64,000 nt of DNA, taken from positions 248,001-312,000 of the forward strand of contig DASSKE010000005.1 of NCBI GenBank assembly GCA_035690865.1, read 5' to 3'. This document shows, in pieces, positions 44,207 to 52,346 of the stretch. Numbering within the stretch: position 1 is the first letter of the stretch; every line of letters begins with the position of its first letter. The notes under the pieces are model-generated. The model saw only the letters and a program-made list of their open reading frames with translations. It was not told where the DNA came from and made no database searches. The position numbers were made by a program, and so were the translations under genes. Source of the DNA: CAMLQK01 sp035690865 (lineage in GTDB: Bacteria; Patescibacteriota; Saccharimonadia; Saccharimonadales; UBA4665).

Positions 44207-46123
44207 TTACTTCTCGTCGACAACTTCGCCTTCTACGGCGTCATCATCTTTAGCCTTTTTTGAGTCAGAAGTTTGTGCGCTTTCGGCATCAGGAGCTGGC
44301 TGCTCTGCGCTTGCTGACTCGTACATCTTAGCGCCGATAGGCATCAGCACATTGTTGAGTTCCTTGGTAGCAGCTTCGAGGGCCTCTTTATCGGCTTTTT
44401 CGTTTTTAGAAACGTCTTGGGCCTTTTTAATGGCTTCCTCAAGAGACTTTTTATCGTCATCGCTGAGCTTATCGCCGTATTCGTCTTTCATTTTCTCAGC
44501 CTGGTACACGGTGTTGTCGAGCATGTTGCGGGCTTCGATAGCGTCACGCTTCTTTTTATCCTCTTCGGCGTGCGTTTCTGCCTCTTTGGCCATCTTTTCG
44601 ACTTCGGTCTTATCGAGGTTACCAGAGCCAGTAATGGTCACTGATTGTTCTTTGCCAGTGCCCTTATCTTTGGCAGTCACATTCAAGATGCCGTTAGCGT
44701 CGATGTTAAAGGTTACTTCAATTTGTGGTACGCCGCGTGGTGCGGGTGGGATTCCATCCAGGATAAACCGGGCCAGGCTCTTGTTATCGGCAGCCATAGC
44801 GCGTGGACCTTGCAATACGTGTACTTCTACCTGCGACTGGTTGTTGGCGGCAGTTGAGAATACTTCGCTCTTGCTGGTTGGAATGGTTGAGTTGCGCTCG
44901 ATAAGCTTGGTCATAACGCCACCCATGGTTTCGATACCAAGGTCGAGCGGTGTTACGTCAAGCAGTAGAACATCTTTAACATCGCCCTGTAATACACCAC
45001 CCTGAATGGCAGCACCAATAGCGACAACCTCATCAGGGTTAACGCCCTTCATCGGTTCTTTATTAAAGATATTTTTAACTTTTTCTTGCACCGCTGGCAT
45101 TCGTGTCATACCACCAACGAGTACCACCGCGTCGATGTCGCTTGCGCTCAGACCAGCATCCTTCAGAGCCTTTTCACACGGATTTGCCGTGTTAGCAATG
45201 AGGTCGCCTACCAGCTGTTCCAGCTTAGCGCGGCTAAGCTTGTGCTCGAAGTGCTTGGGACCGTCGGCATCAGCGGTTAAGAATGGCAGATTGATGTCCA
45301 CTTCTTGGGCGGTCGAAAGCTCAATTTTAGCCTTCTCTGCTTCGTCACGAAGGCGCTGCATAGCAGCTTTGTCTTCGGTAATGTCAATGCCGTGCTCTTT
45401 TTTGAACTCTTCGGCAAAGTAATTTACAATGGTGCGGTCAAAGTCGGCACCGCCAAGGTGCGTGTCGCCATTGGTGGCTTTTACTTCGAATACGCCATCA
45501 CCAAGTTCCAGAATAGACACGTCAAAGGTACCACCACCCAGGTCGTACACGGCGATCTTTTCGTCTTTCTTTTCGCCCTTGTCGAGGCCATATGCCAAAG
45601 CAGCTGCGGTTGGCTCATTGATAATACGCTTAACTTCGAGGCCGGCAATTTTACCAGCGTCTTTGGTTGCCTGGCGCTGAGAGTCATCAAAGTATGCAGG
45701 AACGGTAATAACCGCTTCGGTTACCGGTTCGCCGAGGAAGCTTTCGGCGTCAGCTTTAAGCTTAGCCAAAACCATTGCACTGATTTCTTCTGGACTGTAT
45801 TCTTTGTCGCCCATTTTTACCTTAACAGCGTTACCGCTCTCGACAATCTCGTAGCCCATAAGCTTAAGATCACGCTGTACTTCTTTGTCTTTCCAGCGGC
45901 GGCCAATAAGGCGCTTAACTTCGTAGATTGTGTTCTTGGGGTTGGTAACTTGCTGTCGGCGAGCAACTTGGCCCACCAAGCGTTCACCGTTCTTATTAAT
46001 AGCAACAACTGATGGCGTTGTGCGATTGCCCTCTGAGTTGGCAATAATCTCCGGTTTGCCTGATTGCATCACAGCCATTGCGGAGTTGGTTGTACCAAGG
46101 TCGATACCAATAATTTTTCCCAT
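44207..46123 (-). CDS. dnaK: DnaK (Hsp70) chaperone
   Basis: 638 aa. Actin-like ATPase domain (IGIDLGTTNSAM, AVYDLGGGTFDVSIL, VVLVGGMTRMPAV), linker VLLLDVTPLDLGIE, substrate-binding domain and helical lid with a Lys/Ala/Asp-rich tail ending VEGEVVDEK. ATG 46123 follows SD AAAGGA. The promoter carries two CIRCE-like repeats, so HrcA repression is expected. Downstream are two unknown genes and dnaJ. Confidence 0.98.
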   Translation of the reverse strand: MGKIIGIDLGTTNSAMAVMQSGKPEIIANSEGNRTTPSVVAINKNGERLVGQVARRQQVTNPKNTIYEVKRLIGRRWKDKEVQRDLKLMGYEIVESGNAVKVKMGDKEYSPEEISAMVLAKLKADAESFLGEPVTEAVITVPAYFDDSQRQATKDAGKIAGLEVKRIINEPTAAALAYGLDKGEKKDEKIAVYDLGGGTFDVSILELGDGVFEVKATNGDTHLGGADFDRTIVNYFAEEFKKEHGIDITEDKAAMQRLRDEAEKAKIELSTAQEVDINLPFLTADADGPKHFEHKLSRAKLEQLVGDLIANTANPCEKALKDAGLSASDIDAVVLVGGMTRMPAVQEKVKNIFNKEPMKGVNPDEVVAIGAAIQGGVLQGDVKDVLLLDVTPLDLGIETMGGVMTKLIERNSTIPTSKSEVFSTAANNQSQVEVHVLQGPRAMAADNKSLARFILDGIPPAPRGVPQIEVTFNIDANGILNVTAKDKGTGKEQSVTITGSGNLDKTEVEKMAKEAETHAEEDKKKRDAIEARNMLDNTVYQAEKMKDEYGDKLSDDDKKSLEEAIKKAQDVSKNEKADKEALEAATKELNNVLMPIGAKMYESASAEQPAPDAESAQTSDSKKAKDDDAVEGEVVDEK

Positions 46124-46140
46124 TACAATAATCCTTTCCG

Positions 46141-46213
46141 TTAGCAATATCATTATTCAAGTGCTAATACTACTAGCATATAGAATCTGGCACTCGTATG
46201 TCAAGAGTGCCAA
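46141..46213 (-). promoter_or_regulatory. dnaK promoter with two CIRCE operators
   Basis: CIRCE 1: TGGCACTC-N9-GAGTGCCA (46188-46212), whose spacer holds the -35 TTGACA (46204-46199). -10 TATGCT is at 46180-46175 (18-bp spacer). CIRCE 2, degenerate: TTAGCA...TGCTAA in 9-9-9 format (46141-46167) at the start site. Confidence 0.9.
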
Positions 46214-46255
46214 AGCATTTTGCGGACATAAGCGTTTTGCAGTACACTACTCTTT

Positions 46256-46759
46256 ATGTCTATAAATGAATCTATGCATGCATATAACCTGCCTGAGGGT
46301 ACCTCGGCACATAATCCACTGATCCTTTTTACTCCGTTAGCAGTTGCCCTTGGGCAACATCAAGGCGTCCATAATGTGGAGCCATTGACGTCCGAACTTG
46401 AAGCGCTTGGCGTTGCCGAAGAAGAGCTACCCCTTGCGCTTTTAGTGCGCAGCGAGAATCCGCACGAAGTGAAATTAAAAGACACCTTCTCCCGGCAAGC
46501 AGTACTGCGTCCAGCCGACCAAATGGGCACATTGCGTCCCGTGCACTACCCTGCGCCCACGCTTGGCCGCGTCATAGGCCTTACAAAAGAACGAATCTTT
46601 GAGCTGTCGGTGCCGTACGATTCGTGGCCTCAGCGCGCCGGTAAGGAAGACGATCTCAGCCTCTCTGCCGCCTATCGGCAAGAGTTGCGCTTGCGTAAGA
46701 TTGAAGCATCAGTAGGCAGCGCTCTGTTTGCTGTTACACGAGGAGACCTTGCACTATGA
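46256..46759 (+). CDS. Uncharacterised 167-aa protein
   Basis: Unrecognised, soluble, slightly acidic. Segments include LEALGVAEEELPLALLVRSENPHEVKLKDTFSRQ and a tyrosine/proline stretch (RPVHYPAPTLGRVIGL). It is first of a two-gene operon: its TGA overlaps the next ATG by 4 nt. TACACT lies 7 nt before the ATG. It is divergent from dnaK. Confidence 0.68.
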   Translation: MSINESMHAYNLPEGTSAHNPLILFTPLAVALGQHQGVHNVEPLTSELEALGVAEEELPLALLVRSENPHEVKLKDTFSRQAVLRPADQMGTLRPVHYPAPTLGRVIGLTKERIFELSVPYDSWPQRAGKEDDLSLSAAYRQELRLRKIEASVGSALFAVTRGDLAL

Positions 46760-47322
46760 GCACCCTAGCCGAACATTCTTATTTTTCGCCTAACGCCTTT
46801 GAGGGCTTACGCCACGTTGGGCAACAAATTGTCTACGACGAAGAAGCACTCGGGGGTATTGCAGCACTTATTAAAAATGAGCTTAATATGGACCTGCCTG
46901 GCCCCGTTGATGAGCTGCAATTGGTATATCGAGCTTGTACCGGGGGCGTCGGTGCGCCCAAAGCGGACGGCGCCTTTTACAAGGCGGGCTGGAGCAATTT
47001 GTATACTCCAGCAAGTGAGTTAGCAAAGCCGGTTGAGGTGCCGCAATCCCAGCTACTCAAGAAGTCAAAAGGAGCCATAACAGCCACCGGGCGGCCGGTT
47101 ATGGAAGTGCAGGTTCAGGACCCGCAGCAACCGCTGGCGCTAGCCTTTGCGCGCACCCTTTCGTATCCTGCCGCTGAAGATGCTGGATTCTTAGTAAGTT
47201 TGAGCGCCTGGAAACGGTTTGGGCAAGAAGTACTAGATCCCACTCGCGAGAGAACCCGAGCTAAGATTCAAGAAAAGGTAACCCGCGACTTTATTGGCGC
47301 CATTACATTGCAACCTCGCTAG
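46756..47322 (+). CDS. Uncharacterised 188-aa protein
   Basis: Unrecognised, soluble. It has a helical N-terminal half (EEALGGIAALIKNELNMDL) and a strand-rich second half (GRPVMEVQVQDPQQPLALAFARTLSYP). Coupled to the previous gene through an ATGA overlap. Its stop directly abuts the stop of the convergent 47323 gene. Confidence 0.68.
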   Translation: MSTLAEHSYFSPNAFEGLRHVGQQIVYDEEALGGIAALIKNELNMDLPGPVDELQLVYRACTGGVGAPKADGAFYKAGWSNLYTPASELAKPVEVPQSQLLKKSKGAITATGRPVMEVQVQDPQQPLALAFARTLSYPAAEDAGFLVSLSAWKRFGQEVLDPTRERTRAKIQEKVTRDFIGAITLQPR

Positions 47323-47808
47323 TTACTGCTCTACTGACATGGCCGTAAGGTAGTGGTACTGGGCAGGCTCGTCATAAATATCTAGCAGTGTAGCGAATGC
47401 ACCAATTACCTGGCGCGGCTCGTACACCGTTGTTTCGCTCTCGGCCAGATTATATCTATTGTAGGCTCGCTCTATATTAAAATACTCTCCGCTTTGTTTG
47501 TCTTCGTCGGTCAAATCTTCGTAGGTAGACTTTATTATATGCACAATGCTTTCCATACCAATAGCTGCTACGGCGCTGTCGGCTTGTTGGTCTGAACCCA
47601 CAAACCGCAGCTGGTTAAGCCAGTCTATAGCTTGAATGCGATGGAATTCAGCAATGTCCTCACCGCTATTCACGGGGAACAAGATAAGATCTTTGCAGGC
47701 ATCCCGGATATCTTCTACATCGCCCGCAAAGAATGGGTTGTCGGTAGGGTAATCTAAATAGGTGCGCAATTGCAAAAAGCGCTCCTGGCTCATACGTTGG
47801 TTCAACAT
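47323..47808 (-). CDS. Uncharacterised protein in the hrcA-grpE operon
   Basis: 161 aa, unrecognised, acidic and helical (RFLQLRTYLDYPTDNPFFAGDVEDIRD, YEDLTDEDKQSGEYFNIERAYNRYN). It has GAGGA as SD and starts 14 nt after grpE, so it is probably induced with hrcA and grpE on heat stress (inference from position). Confidence 0.7.
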   Translation of the reverse strand: MLNQRMSQERFLQLRTYLDYPTDNPFFAGDVEDIRDACKDLILFPVNSGEDIAEFHRIQAIDWLNQLRFVGSDQQADSAVAAIGMESIVHIIKSTYEDLTDEDKQSGEYFNIERAYNRYNLAESETTVYEPRQVIGAFATLLDIYDEPAQYHYLTAMSVEQ

Positions 47809-47822
47809 TTTGTCCTCAATTG

Positions 47823-48311
47823 TTATTTGCTGGTGACGCGGACCATTGCGTGGCGGATAACTTCGTCACCGAGTATATAACCCGCCTGCAGCTCTTCGCT
47901 TACTACTTCGTGGTCGCCATCGCCTTCTTCCATAGAGACAGCTTCATGAAGATGAGGGTCGAAAGGCTCACCTACTGTTTTAATGCGAGCTACACCCATA
48001 TCGGCGAGCGTCTTCTCAAACTGCTTTACAACCCCCTGAACACCCTTAACGTACTGGTTGTCTTTGAGGTCGTCAGGAACATGTTTGAGGGCACGCTCCA
48101 GGTTATCAATAACCGGCAGGAGGTCGCTTACAATGTCAGCTCGTAGGGTGGTTTTTAGTTTAGCGATTTGCTCTTCGTGCCGACGGCGGATATTGGTGGC
48201 GTCTGCTCGCTCCCGCTGCAGGGCCTCAGTTAAATCGGCGATTTGCTGCTGCAATTCATCAAACAAATGCTGATCTTCGAGCGGCAGGTCATTTTGGTCG
48301 TTATCGTTCAT
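47823..48311 (-). CDS. grpE: GrpE nucleotide-exchange factor
   Basis: 162 aa. A long N-terminal coiled coil (about 10-60) is followed by the GrpE core: LLPVIDNLERALKH, VKGVQGVVKQFEKTLADMGVARIKTVGEPFDPHLHEAV, and the C-terminal beta domain GYILGDEVIRHAMVRV. It exchanges ADP on DnaK. A strong SD (GAGGAGG) lies within the end of hrcA, which it overlaps by 11 nt. Confidence 0.97.
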   Translation of the reverse strand: MNDNDQNDLPLEDQHLFDELQQQIADLTEALQRERADATNIRRRHEEQIAKLKTTLRADIVSDLLPVIDNLERALKHVPDDLKDNQYVKGVQGVVKQFEKTLADMGVARIKTVGEPFDPHLHEAVSMEEGDGDHEVVSEELQAGYILGDEVIRHAMVRVTSK

Positions 48312-49041
48312 ATAATACCTCCTCTAAAACTTCACCGGTATATCGCACAAGCTGCATAACATCACGGTAGCTTTGGCGCGTAGGACCAAGGATACCTATG
48401 TAGCTCTTGTCGGAATATGGGCTACGGAACCGGCTGATGATTAGGCTACAGCCCGCGCTGCGCCCCACAGGATTCTCCTGCCCAATGTACACACTCAGCG
48501 GTTGATTAGGAGCCGCTTCGTGCAGCCAAGGCTCGAGATTGTCGAGCAACTGAGCAACTTTGCGAACTTGATCGCCCTGCATAAATTCTGGCTGGCCAAA
48601 AAGATTAGACAGACCGCTCATATAGAGCTGGTTGCCAATGGTCGCCAAGCCAAGATTGTGAGTCAGTTCTACCAGGGTATCTACGGCGTTACGAATGGTG
48701 CGTTCGGGCATGCCACCGGTTTGAACACGGGCGGTGAGTGCCCGTTCAGCACGACGCTCCGCGCCGGAATGCTCTTTTTGCTGCGGATGTAAGGTTTGGC
48801 TTGCGGCTGTTTCGCTGATGGCATTAACGTAAAACCGATAGCCTTTATCTGTTGGCACACGACCGGCACTGGTATGTGGTTGCGCAATATAGCCCAGTCG
48901 CTCCAGTTCTGCCATTTCGGCACGGATAGTAGCTGAGCTTACCTGAAAAACACGAGCCAGCAAGCTGGAGCCAACCGGGCTGGCGACTTCGGCATACTGT
49001 TCGACAATGGAGCACAATATTTGCTTTTGACGATCGGTCAT
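48301..49041 (-). CDS. hrcA: HrcA heat-shock repressor
   Basis: 246 aa. An N-terminal winged helix (TDRQKQILCSIVEQYAEVASPVGSSLLARVF... SSATIRAEMAELERLGYI) is followed by the SAGRVPTDKGYRFYVN signature, a GAF-like middle and the C-terminal dimer region with SKSYIGILGP. It represses CIRCE promoters. The start is placed at the second Met of the frame (49041), because the -10 TATCAT ends 7 nt before it and includes the first in-frame ATG. The mRNA is therefore predicted leaderless. Confidence 0.95.
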   Translation of the reverse strand: MTDRQKQILCSIVEQYAEVASPVGSSLLARVFQVSSATIRAEMAELERLGYIAQPHTSAGRVPTDKGYRFYVNAISETAASQTLHPQQKEHSGAERRAERALTARVQTGGMPERTIRNAVDTLVELTHNLGLATIGNQLYMSGLSNLFGQPEFMQGDQVRKVAQLLDNLEPWLHEAAPNQPLSVYIGQENPVGRSAGCSLIISRFRSPYSDKSYIGILGPTRQSYRDVMQLVRYTGEVLEEVLYER

Positions 49042-49054
49042 TACCACCATGATA

Positions 49055-49093
49055 GCTTCTCTAGCACTCCGGTGTCAAGAGTGCTAGAGAAGC
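49055..49093 (-). promoter_or_regulatory. CIRCE operator/promoter of hrcA
   Basis: CTAGCACTC-N9-GAGTGCTAG inside a longer perfect inverted repeat with 15-bp arms (49055-49069 and 49079-49093). The spacer carries -35 TTGACA, and TATCAT follows 18 bp later. Confidence 0.95.
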
Positions 49094-49105
49094 CTACACA
49101 CCCCC

Positions 49106-49828
49106 TTAAAGGACTGTGTCCAGCTTGTTGAGGATATCTTTAGCCACCGCGAGGGCATGGGCGGGCCGTCGTTCGGTAACGCTGCCGGTAGCAATAGCAT
49201 GTATATCTTCTACGGCCTTAGTAATATCATCGTTCACGAGTAGGTAGTAGTAACTATTACCAAGGGCGTGCTCAATCTCCCGGCGGGCTGTGTATACCCG
49301 ATTGCGCCAATCTCTCTCATCTACTTCACCCTTGTAGCGAGTCATAAGCCGTTCTTGCCATACTTCGTAACTTGGCGGCAATATAAAAATTGGTTTGCAG
49401 CCCGGCAATGCCTGCATAAAATGCGCAACACCGTTAACGTCAACGTCGCCTATAAGCCGTTTGTGCTGCGCCTTTGCACGCTCCAACTCAGAAATGCTTG
49501 TGCCATAAACATTGCCGCTATACAAATTTGCTTCGACATATTCGTGGTTGTCGAGCATCTTTTCGGCCTCCGCCAAGCTAATAAAGTAATAATCTACATT
49601 ATTAGTTTCGAGCACACCATGGTTCTCGCGCGGCTGCCTTGTAGTGTGCGTTATAAATTCGGTGTAGTAGTCCGGATAACGAGCAAGGAGTGCTCGTGAT
49701 AGGGTGTTCTTTCCGGCGCCTGATATTCCGACCATAAAGAGCACTGGCACATCAGCAAGACGAGCAAGCCGCTCTTTGGGCGGTACGTATTGGCTGACCT
49801 TGGCTATAAGCCCTTCATGTAGTTCCAT
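49106..49828 (-). CDS. gmk: Guanylate kinase-like protein
   Basis: 240 aa, slightly longer than usual Gmk (about 200) through N- and C-terminal additions. P-loop GISGAGKNT (34-42), HTTRQPRENHGV for GMP binding, NNVDYYFIS, and the YGTSISELERA segment with SG-NVYGTS. It phosphorylates GMP to GDP. Asn replaces the usual Gly/Ser after the P-loop Lys, so a relaxed or related kinase activity cannot be excluded. TATAGT lies 6 nt before ATG 49828. Confidence 0.87.
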   Translation of the reverse strand: MELHEGLIAKVSQYVPPKERLARLADVPVLFMVGISGAGKNTLSRALLARYPDYYTEFITHTTRQPRENHGVLETNNVDYYFISLAEAEKMLDNHEYVEANLYSGNVYGTSISELERAKAQHKRLIGDVDVNGVAHFMQALPGCKPIFILPPSYEVWQERLMTRYKGEVDERDWRNRVYTARREIEHALGNSYYYLLVNDDITKAVEDIHAIATGSVTERRPAHALAVAKDILNKLDTVL

Positions 49829-49930
49829 GTAGGTACTATAAGGGTATTGATTTGATTTGTACACACCCCTGCCCTTAGTGTTGGTGATAAAACAATACAT
49901 CTTTTATGGCAGTATGCGCTACAATAGCGC

Positions 49931-50039
49931 AGTGCCACAGCCTGACGAGATGCGGCGAACAGGCTGTGGCGCTCTGTATAATAGAGTGTTGACATTCCTT
50001 TTGACAAGATAGCAGCTACTTCGGTAGCTGTTGTTTTTT
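49931..50039 (+). ncRNA. Candidate structured small RNA
   Basis: About 109 nt, no coding frame. TACAAT at 49920-49925 would start it near 49931. The first element is a 14-bp stem AGTGCCACAGCCTG / CAGGCTGTGGCGCT (49931-49944 with 49960-49973, one T-G pair) and a 15-nt loop. A linker with TTCCTTTT (49995-50002) follows, and a terminator hairpin with cTTCGg loop and T-run ends it. A second TATAAT at 49977-49982 could give a shorter form. It does not match SRP RNA, tmRNA, 6S or RNase P as I know them. Confidence 0.55.
50011..50039 (+). terminator. UUCG-loop terminator of the candidate small RNA
   Basis: Stem CAGCTAC/GTAGCTG closed by TTCG, extended by a G-T and an A-T pair, followed by GTTTTTT. 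Confidence 0.85.
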
Positions 50040-50058
50040 ATGCATAGTTCTACGTATT

Positions 50059-50526
50059 TTAAACTGATTGGGAGATAATCTGCAGCACAGTACGTAGCCG
50101 CGGCTCGGTGATAAGATTATCACCAGTGGCAGCTGCCCGCACAGAATCCGCAATCATTTGGTAGGGAATTTCACCTGGGAAATCAAGAGACACAGTAATT
50201 GGTTTGCCCGTATCTGGATCAATGGGTTGCTCTTTACTCAGAAACATCGGATCACCGCCAACAAGGTGATACTCATTGGTCGTTCGTATAACCAGCCCGG
50301 TCTCATCAGCCTGCTCTGTAAAGGTCTCGACTTTTACGTCACTCTCGGTATAGCCACAAAGTTTTACATGCGTATCACCCGCCATACGATCGCTATACAC
50401 CGGCTGAAGACTGGGTGAGACGCCAAGAGCCGCCCAAACTACAGCGGCAAGCTGCCTTGCCTGATCTGGGGTAATACTCTCTGGACGGCTGTGGCCATCG
50501 CCTGGGTTTTCTGGGAATGCCGTCAT
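50059..50526 (-). CDS. Uncharacterised 155-aa protein
   Basis: Unrecognised, soluble, acidic. Segments: PDQARQLAAVVWAALGV, VYSDRMAGDTHVKLCGYTESDVKVETF, and GDNLITEPRLRTVLQIISQ. It lies 12 nt downstream of lepA... on the same strand but upstream of it in transcription order it is next to it, with TAGCAT 9 nt before its own ATG. It may therefore be transcribed alone or by read-through from lepA. Confidence 0.65.
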   Translation of the reverse strand: MTAFPENPGDGHSRPESITPDQARQLAAVVWAALGVSPSLQPVYSDRMAGDTHVKLCGYTESDVKVETFTEQADETGLVIRTTNEYHLVGGDPMFLSKEQPIDPDTGKPITVSLDFPGEIPYQMIADSVRAAATGDNLITEPRLRTVLQIISQSV

Positions 50527-50538
50527 AGTAGTGGTATG

Positions 50539-52317
50539 CTAGTCACGCTTGAGCATAACAGTAAAAGCTTCGGCGGGAATATCAATTTTGCCGAATCGTT
50601 TCATACGAGCCTTACCGCGTTTCTGCTTAGCCAGAACCTTCTTCTTACGCGAAACATCACCACCGTATAATCCGGTTGTAACGTCTTTGCGGAATGCACT
50701 AATATCTTCGCGTGCGATAAACTTACCGCCAATAGCCGCCTGCAAAGCAACCGGGAACTGCTGCCGCGGGATAACCTCTTTGAGCTTTTGCACGACTTCG
50801 CGGCCCACGTACGGCGCCTCGCTGCGGTGAACCATAATAGCTAAGGCGTCCACCCGCTCACCAGCCACATAAAAGTCAAGGCGCACCAGGTCTTCGGCCC
50901 TATAATCGGCTAATTCGTAGTTAAATGAGCCATACCCTGATGTTAAGCTCTTGAGCTGATCGTAAAAGTCGGTCAGCAGGTTGGCTAGCGGCGCTTCAAA
51001 ACTAATAAGAACTCGTTCGTCAATATAGCTCAGGTTCTTCTGCAATCCGCGTTTGCTGACAATAAGTTGAATAATGGCGCCCACAAAATCCTGCGGCACC
51101 ACAATTTCGCCCTTAATCCACGGTTCACGGATCTCGGCGATCTTCGCCACATCAGGCAAATCAGCCGCGCTCTTTACGTCAAGATGTTCGCCACTGGTTA
51201 AGTCAACCTGATAGTCGGTAGAGGGGTTGGTTACCACTAAGTCAAGATCGTATTCGCGCTCCAGACGCTCGCGGACAATATCCATGTGGAGCAAGCCCAA
51301 AAAGCCAATGCGCACACCAAACCCAAGTACGGGCGAGTTCTCAGGCTCAAATTGCAAGGCTGAGTCACTAAGGCTCAGCTTTTCGACTGCATCTTTAAGG
51401 AGTTGGTAATTCTCGTTACTGTCGGGAAAGAATCCAGCATACACGAATGGCTTTACATCTTGGTATCCGGGAAGTTGTTGCGTGGCTTGTTGGCGAGAAA
51501 TAGTAACCGTATCACCTACGCGTGCTTCGCGCGTACTCTTAAGGTTGGTGACTATATAGCCGATTTCGCCAGTTTGCAGCGCCTGTTCGGGCGACATATC
51601 CGGGCTAAGTTTGCCCACTTCAAGAGCTATGCCCGAAGACTGCTTGGCCATCATGGTAATAGCGTCACCCTTTTTAATTGCGCCGTCTACAACCCGGACG
51701 TACAAAATAACACCACGGTAATCGTCGTAATAGCTGTCAAAGATGAGCGCGCGCGTAGGCGCTTCACCACTTCCAGCGGGAGGCGGCACGTCTTGGACAA
51801 CTCGCTCTAATACTGCGTCCACACCTTGGCCTGTCTTAGCGGAGATGTGCAGAATATCTTCCTTTTTGCAGCCCAGCAGACTGACGATTTCTTTACTGAC
51901 ACGATCAACGTCGGCAGCCGGAAGATCTATTTTATTCAAGACGGGAATAATAGTGAGGTCAGAGGCCAGCGCAAGATACACGTTTGCAAGCGTTTGCGCC
52001 TGCATACCTTGCGTAGCGTCAACAACCAGAATAGCACCCTCGCAGGCCTCGAGGCTGCGCGATACTTCATAACTAAAGTCTACGTGACCGGGCGTGTCGA
52101 TAAGGTTAAGCTGGTAATTTTTGTACGCCATGCGTACTGGCTGCAGCTTAATGGTAATGCCCCGCTCGCGTTCAAGATCCATGCGGTCGAGCAGCTGCTC
52201 CTTCATTTGACGCTTCTCAATAGTGCCGGTCATTTCCAGCAAACGGTCGGCGAGCGTGCTCTTACCGTGGTCGATATGCGCAATAATGCAAAAGTTACGG
52301 ATGTTAGCTTGGTTCAT
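50539..52317 (-). CDS. lepA: LepA / elongation factor 4
   Basis: 592 aa, full length. Translational GTPase acting on ribosomes. G1 HIDHGKST (14-21), G2/G3 RERGITIKLQ and DTPGHVDF, G4 NKIDLP, then domains II, III and V and the LepA-specific C-terminal domain ending with the basic GKARMKRFGKIDIP. TATAAT lies 9 nt before the ATG. Confidence 0.98.
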   Translation of the reverse strand: MNQANIRNFCIIAHIDHGKSTLADRLLEMTGTIEKRQMKEQLLDRMDLERERGITIKLQPVRMAYKNYQLNLIDTPGHVDFSYEVSRSLEACEGAILVVDATQGMQAQTLANVYLALASDLTIIPVLNKIDLPAADVDRVSKEIVSLLGCKKEDILHISAKTGQGVDAVLERVVQDVPPPAGSGEAPTRALIFDSYYDDYRGVILYVRVVDGAIKKGDAITMMAKQSSGIALEVGKLSPDMSPEQALQTGEIGYIVTNLKSTREARVGDTVTISRQQATQQLPGYQDVKPFVYAGFFPDSNENYQLLKDAVEKLSLSDSALQFEPENSPVLGFGVRIGFLGLLHMDIVRERLEREYDLDLVVTNPSTDYQVDLTSGEHLDVKSAADLPDVAKIAEIREPWIKGEIVVPQDFVGAIIQLIVSKRGLQKNLSYIDERVLISFEAPLANLLTDFYDQLKSLTSGYGSFNYELADYRAEDLVRLDFYVAGERVDALAIMVHRSEAPYVGREVVQKLKEVIPRQQFPVALQAAIGGKFIAREDISAFRKDVTTGLYGGDVSRKKKVLAKQKRGKARMKRFGKIDIPAEAFTVMLKRD

Positions 52318-52346
52318 GTTATCTCTATTATAACAGAGGTCGTGCT

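Noticed and set aside
44202..46012. Long open frames (235-267 codons) on the strand opposite dnaK
   Set aside because: They mirror dnaK codon structure, have no promoter or family resemblance, and dnaK is unambiguous on the other strand.
49931..50039. Identification as SRP RNA, tmRNA, 6S or RNase P RNA
   Set aside because: Length, loop sequences and known conserved motifs (for example the SRP GGAA-type tetraloop with asymmetric loop, or a tmRNA acceptor end) are not present.
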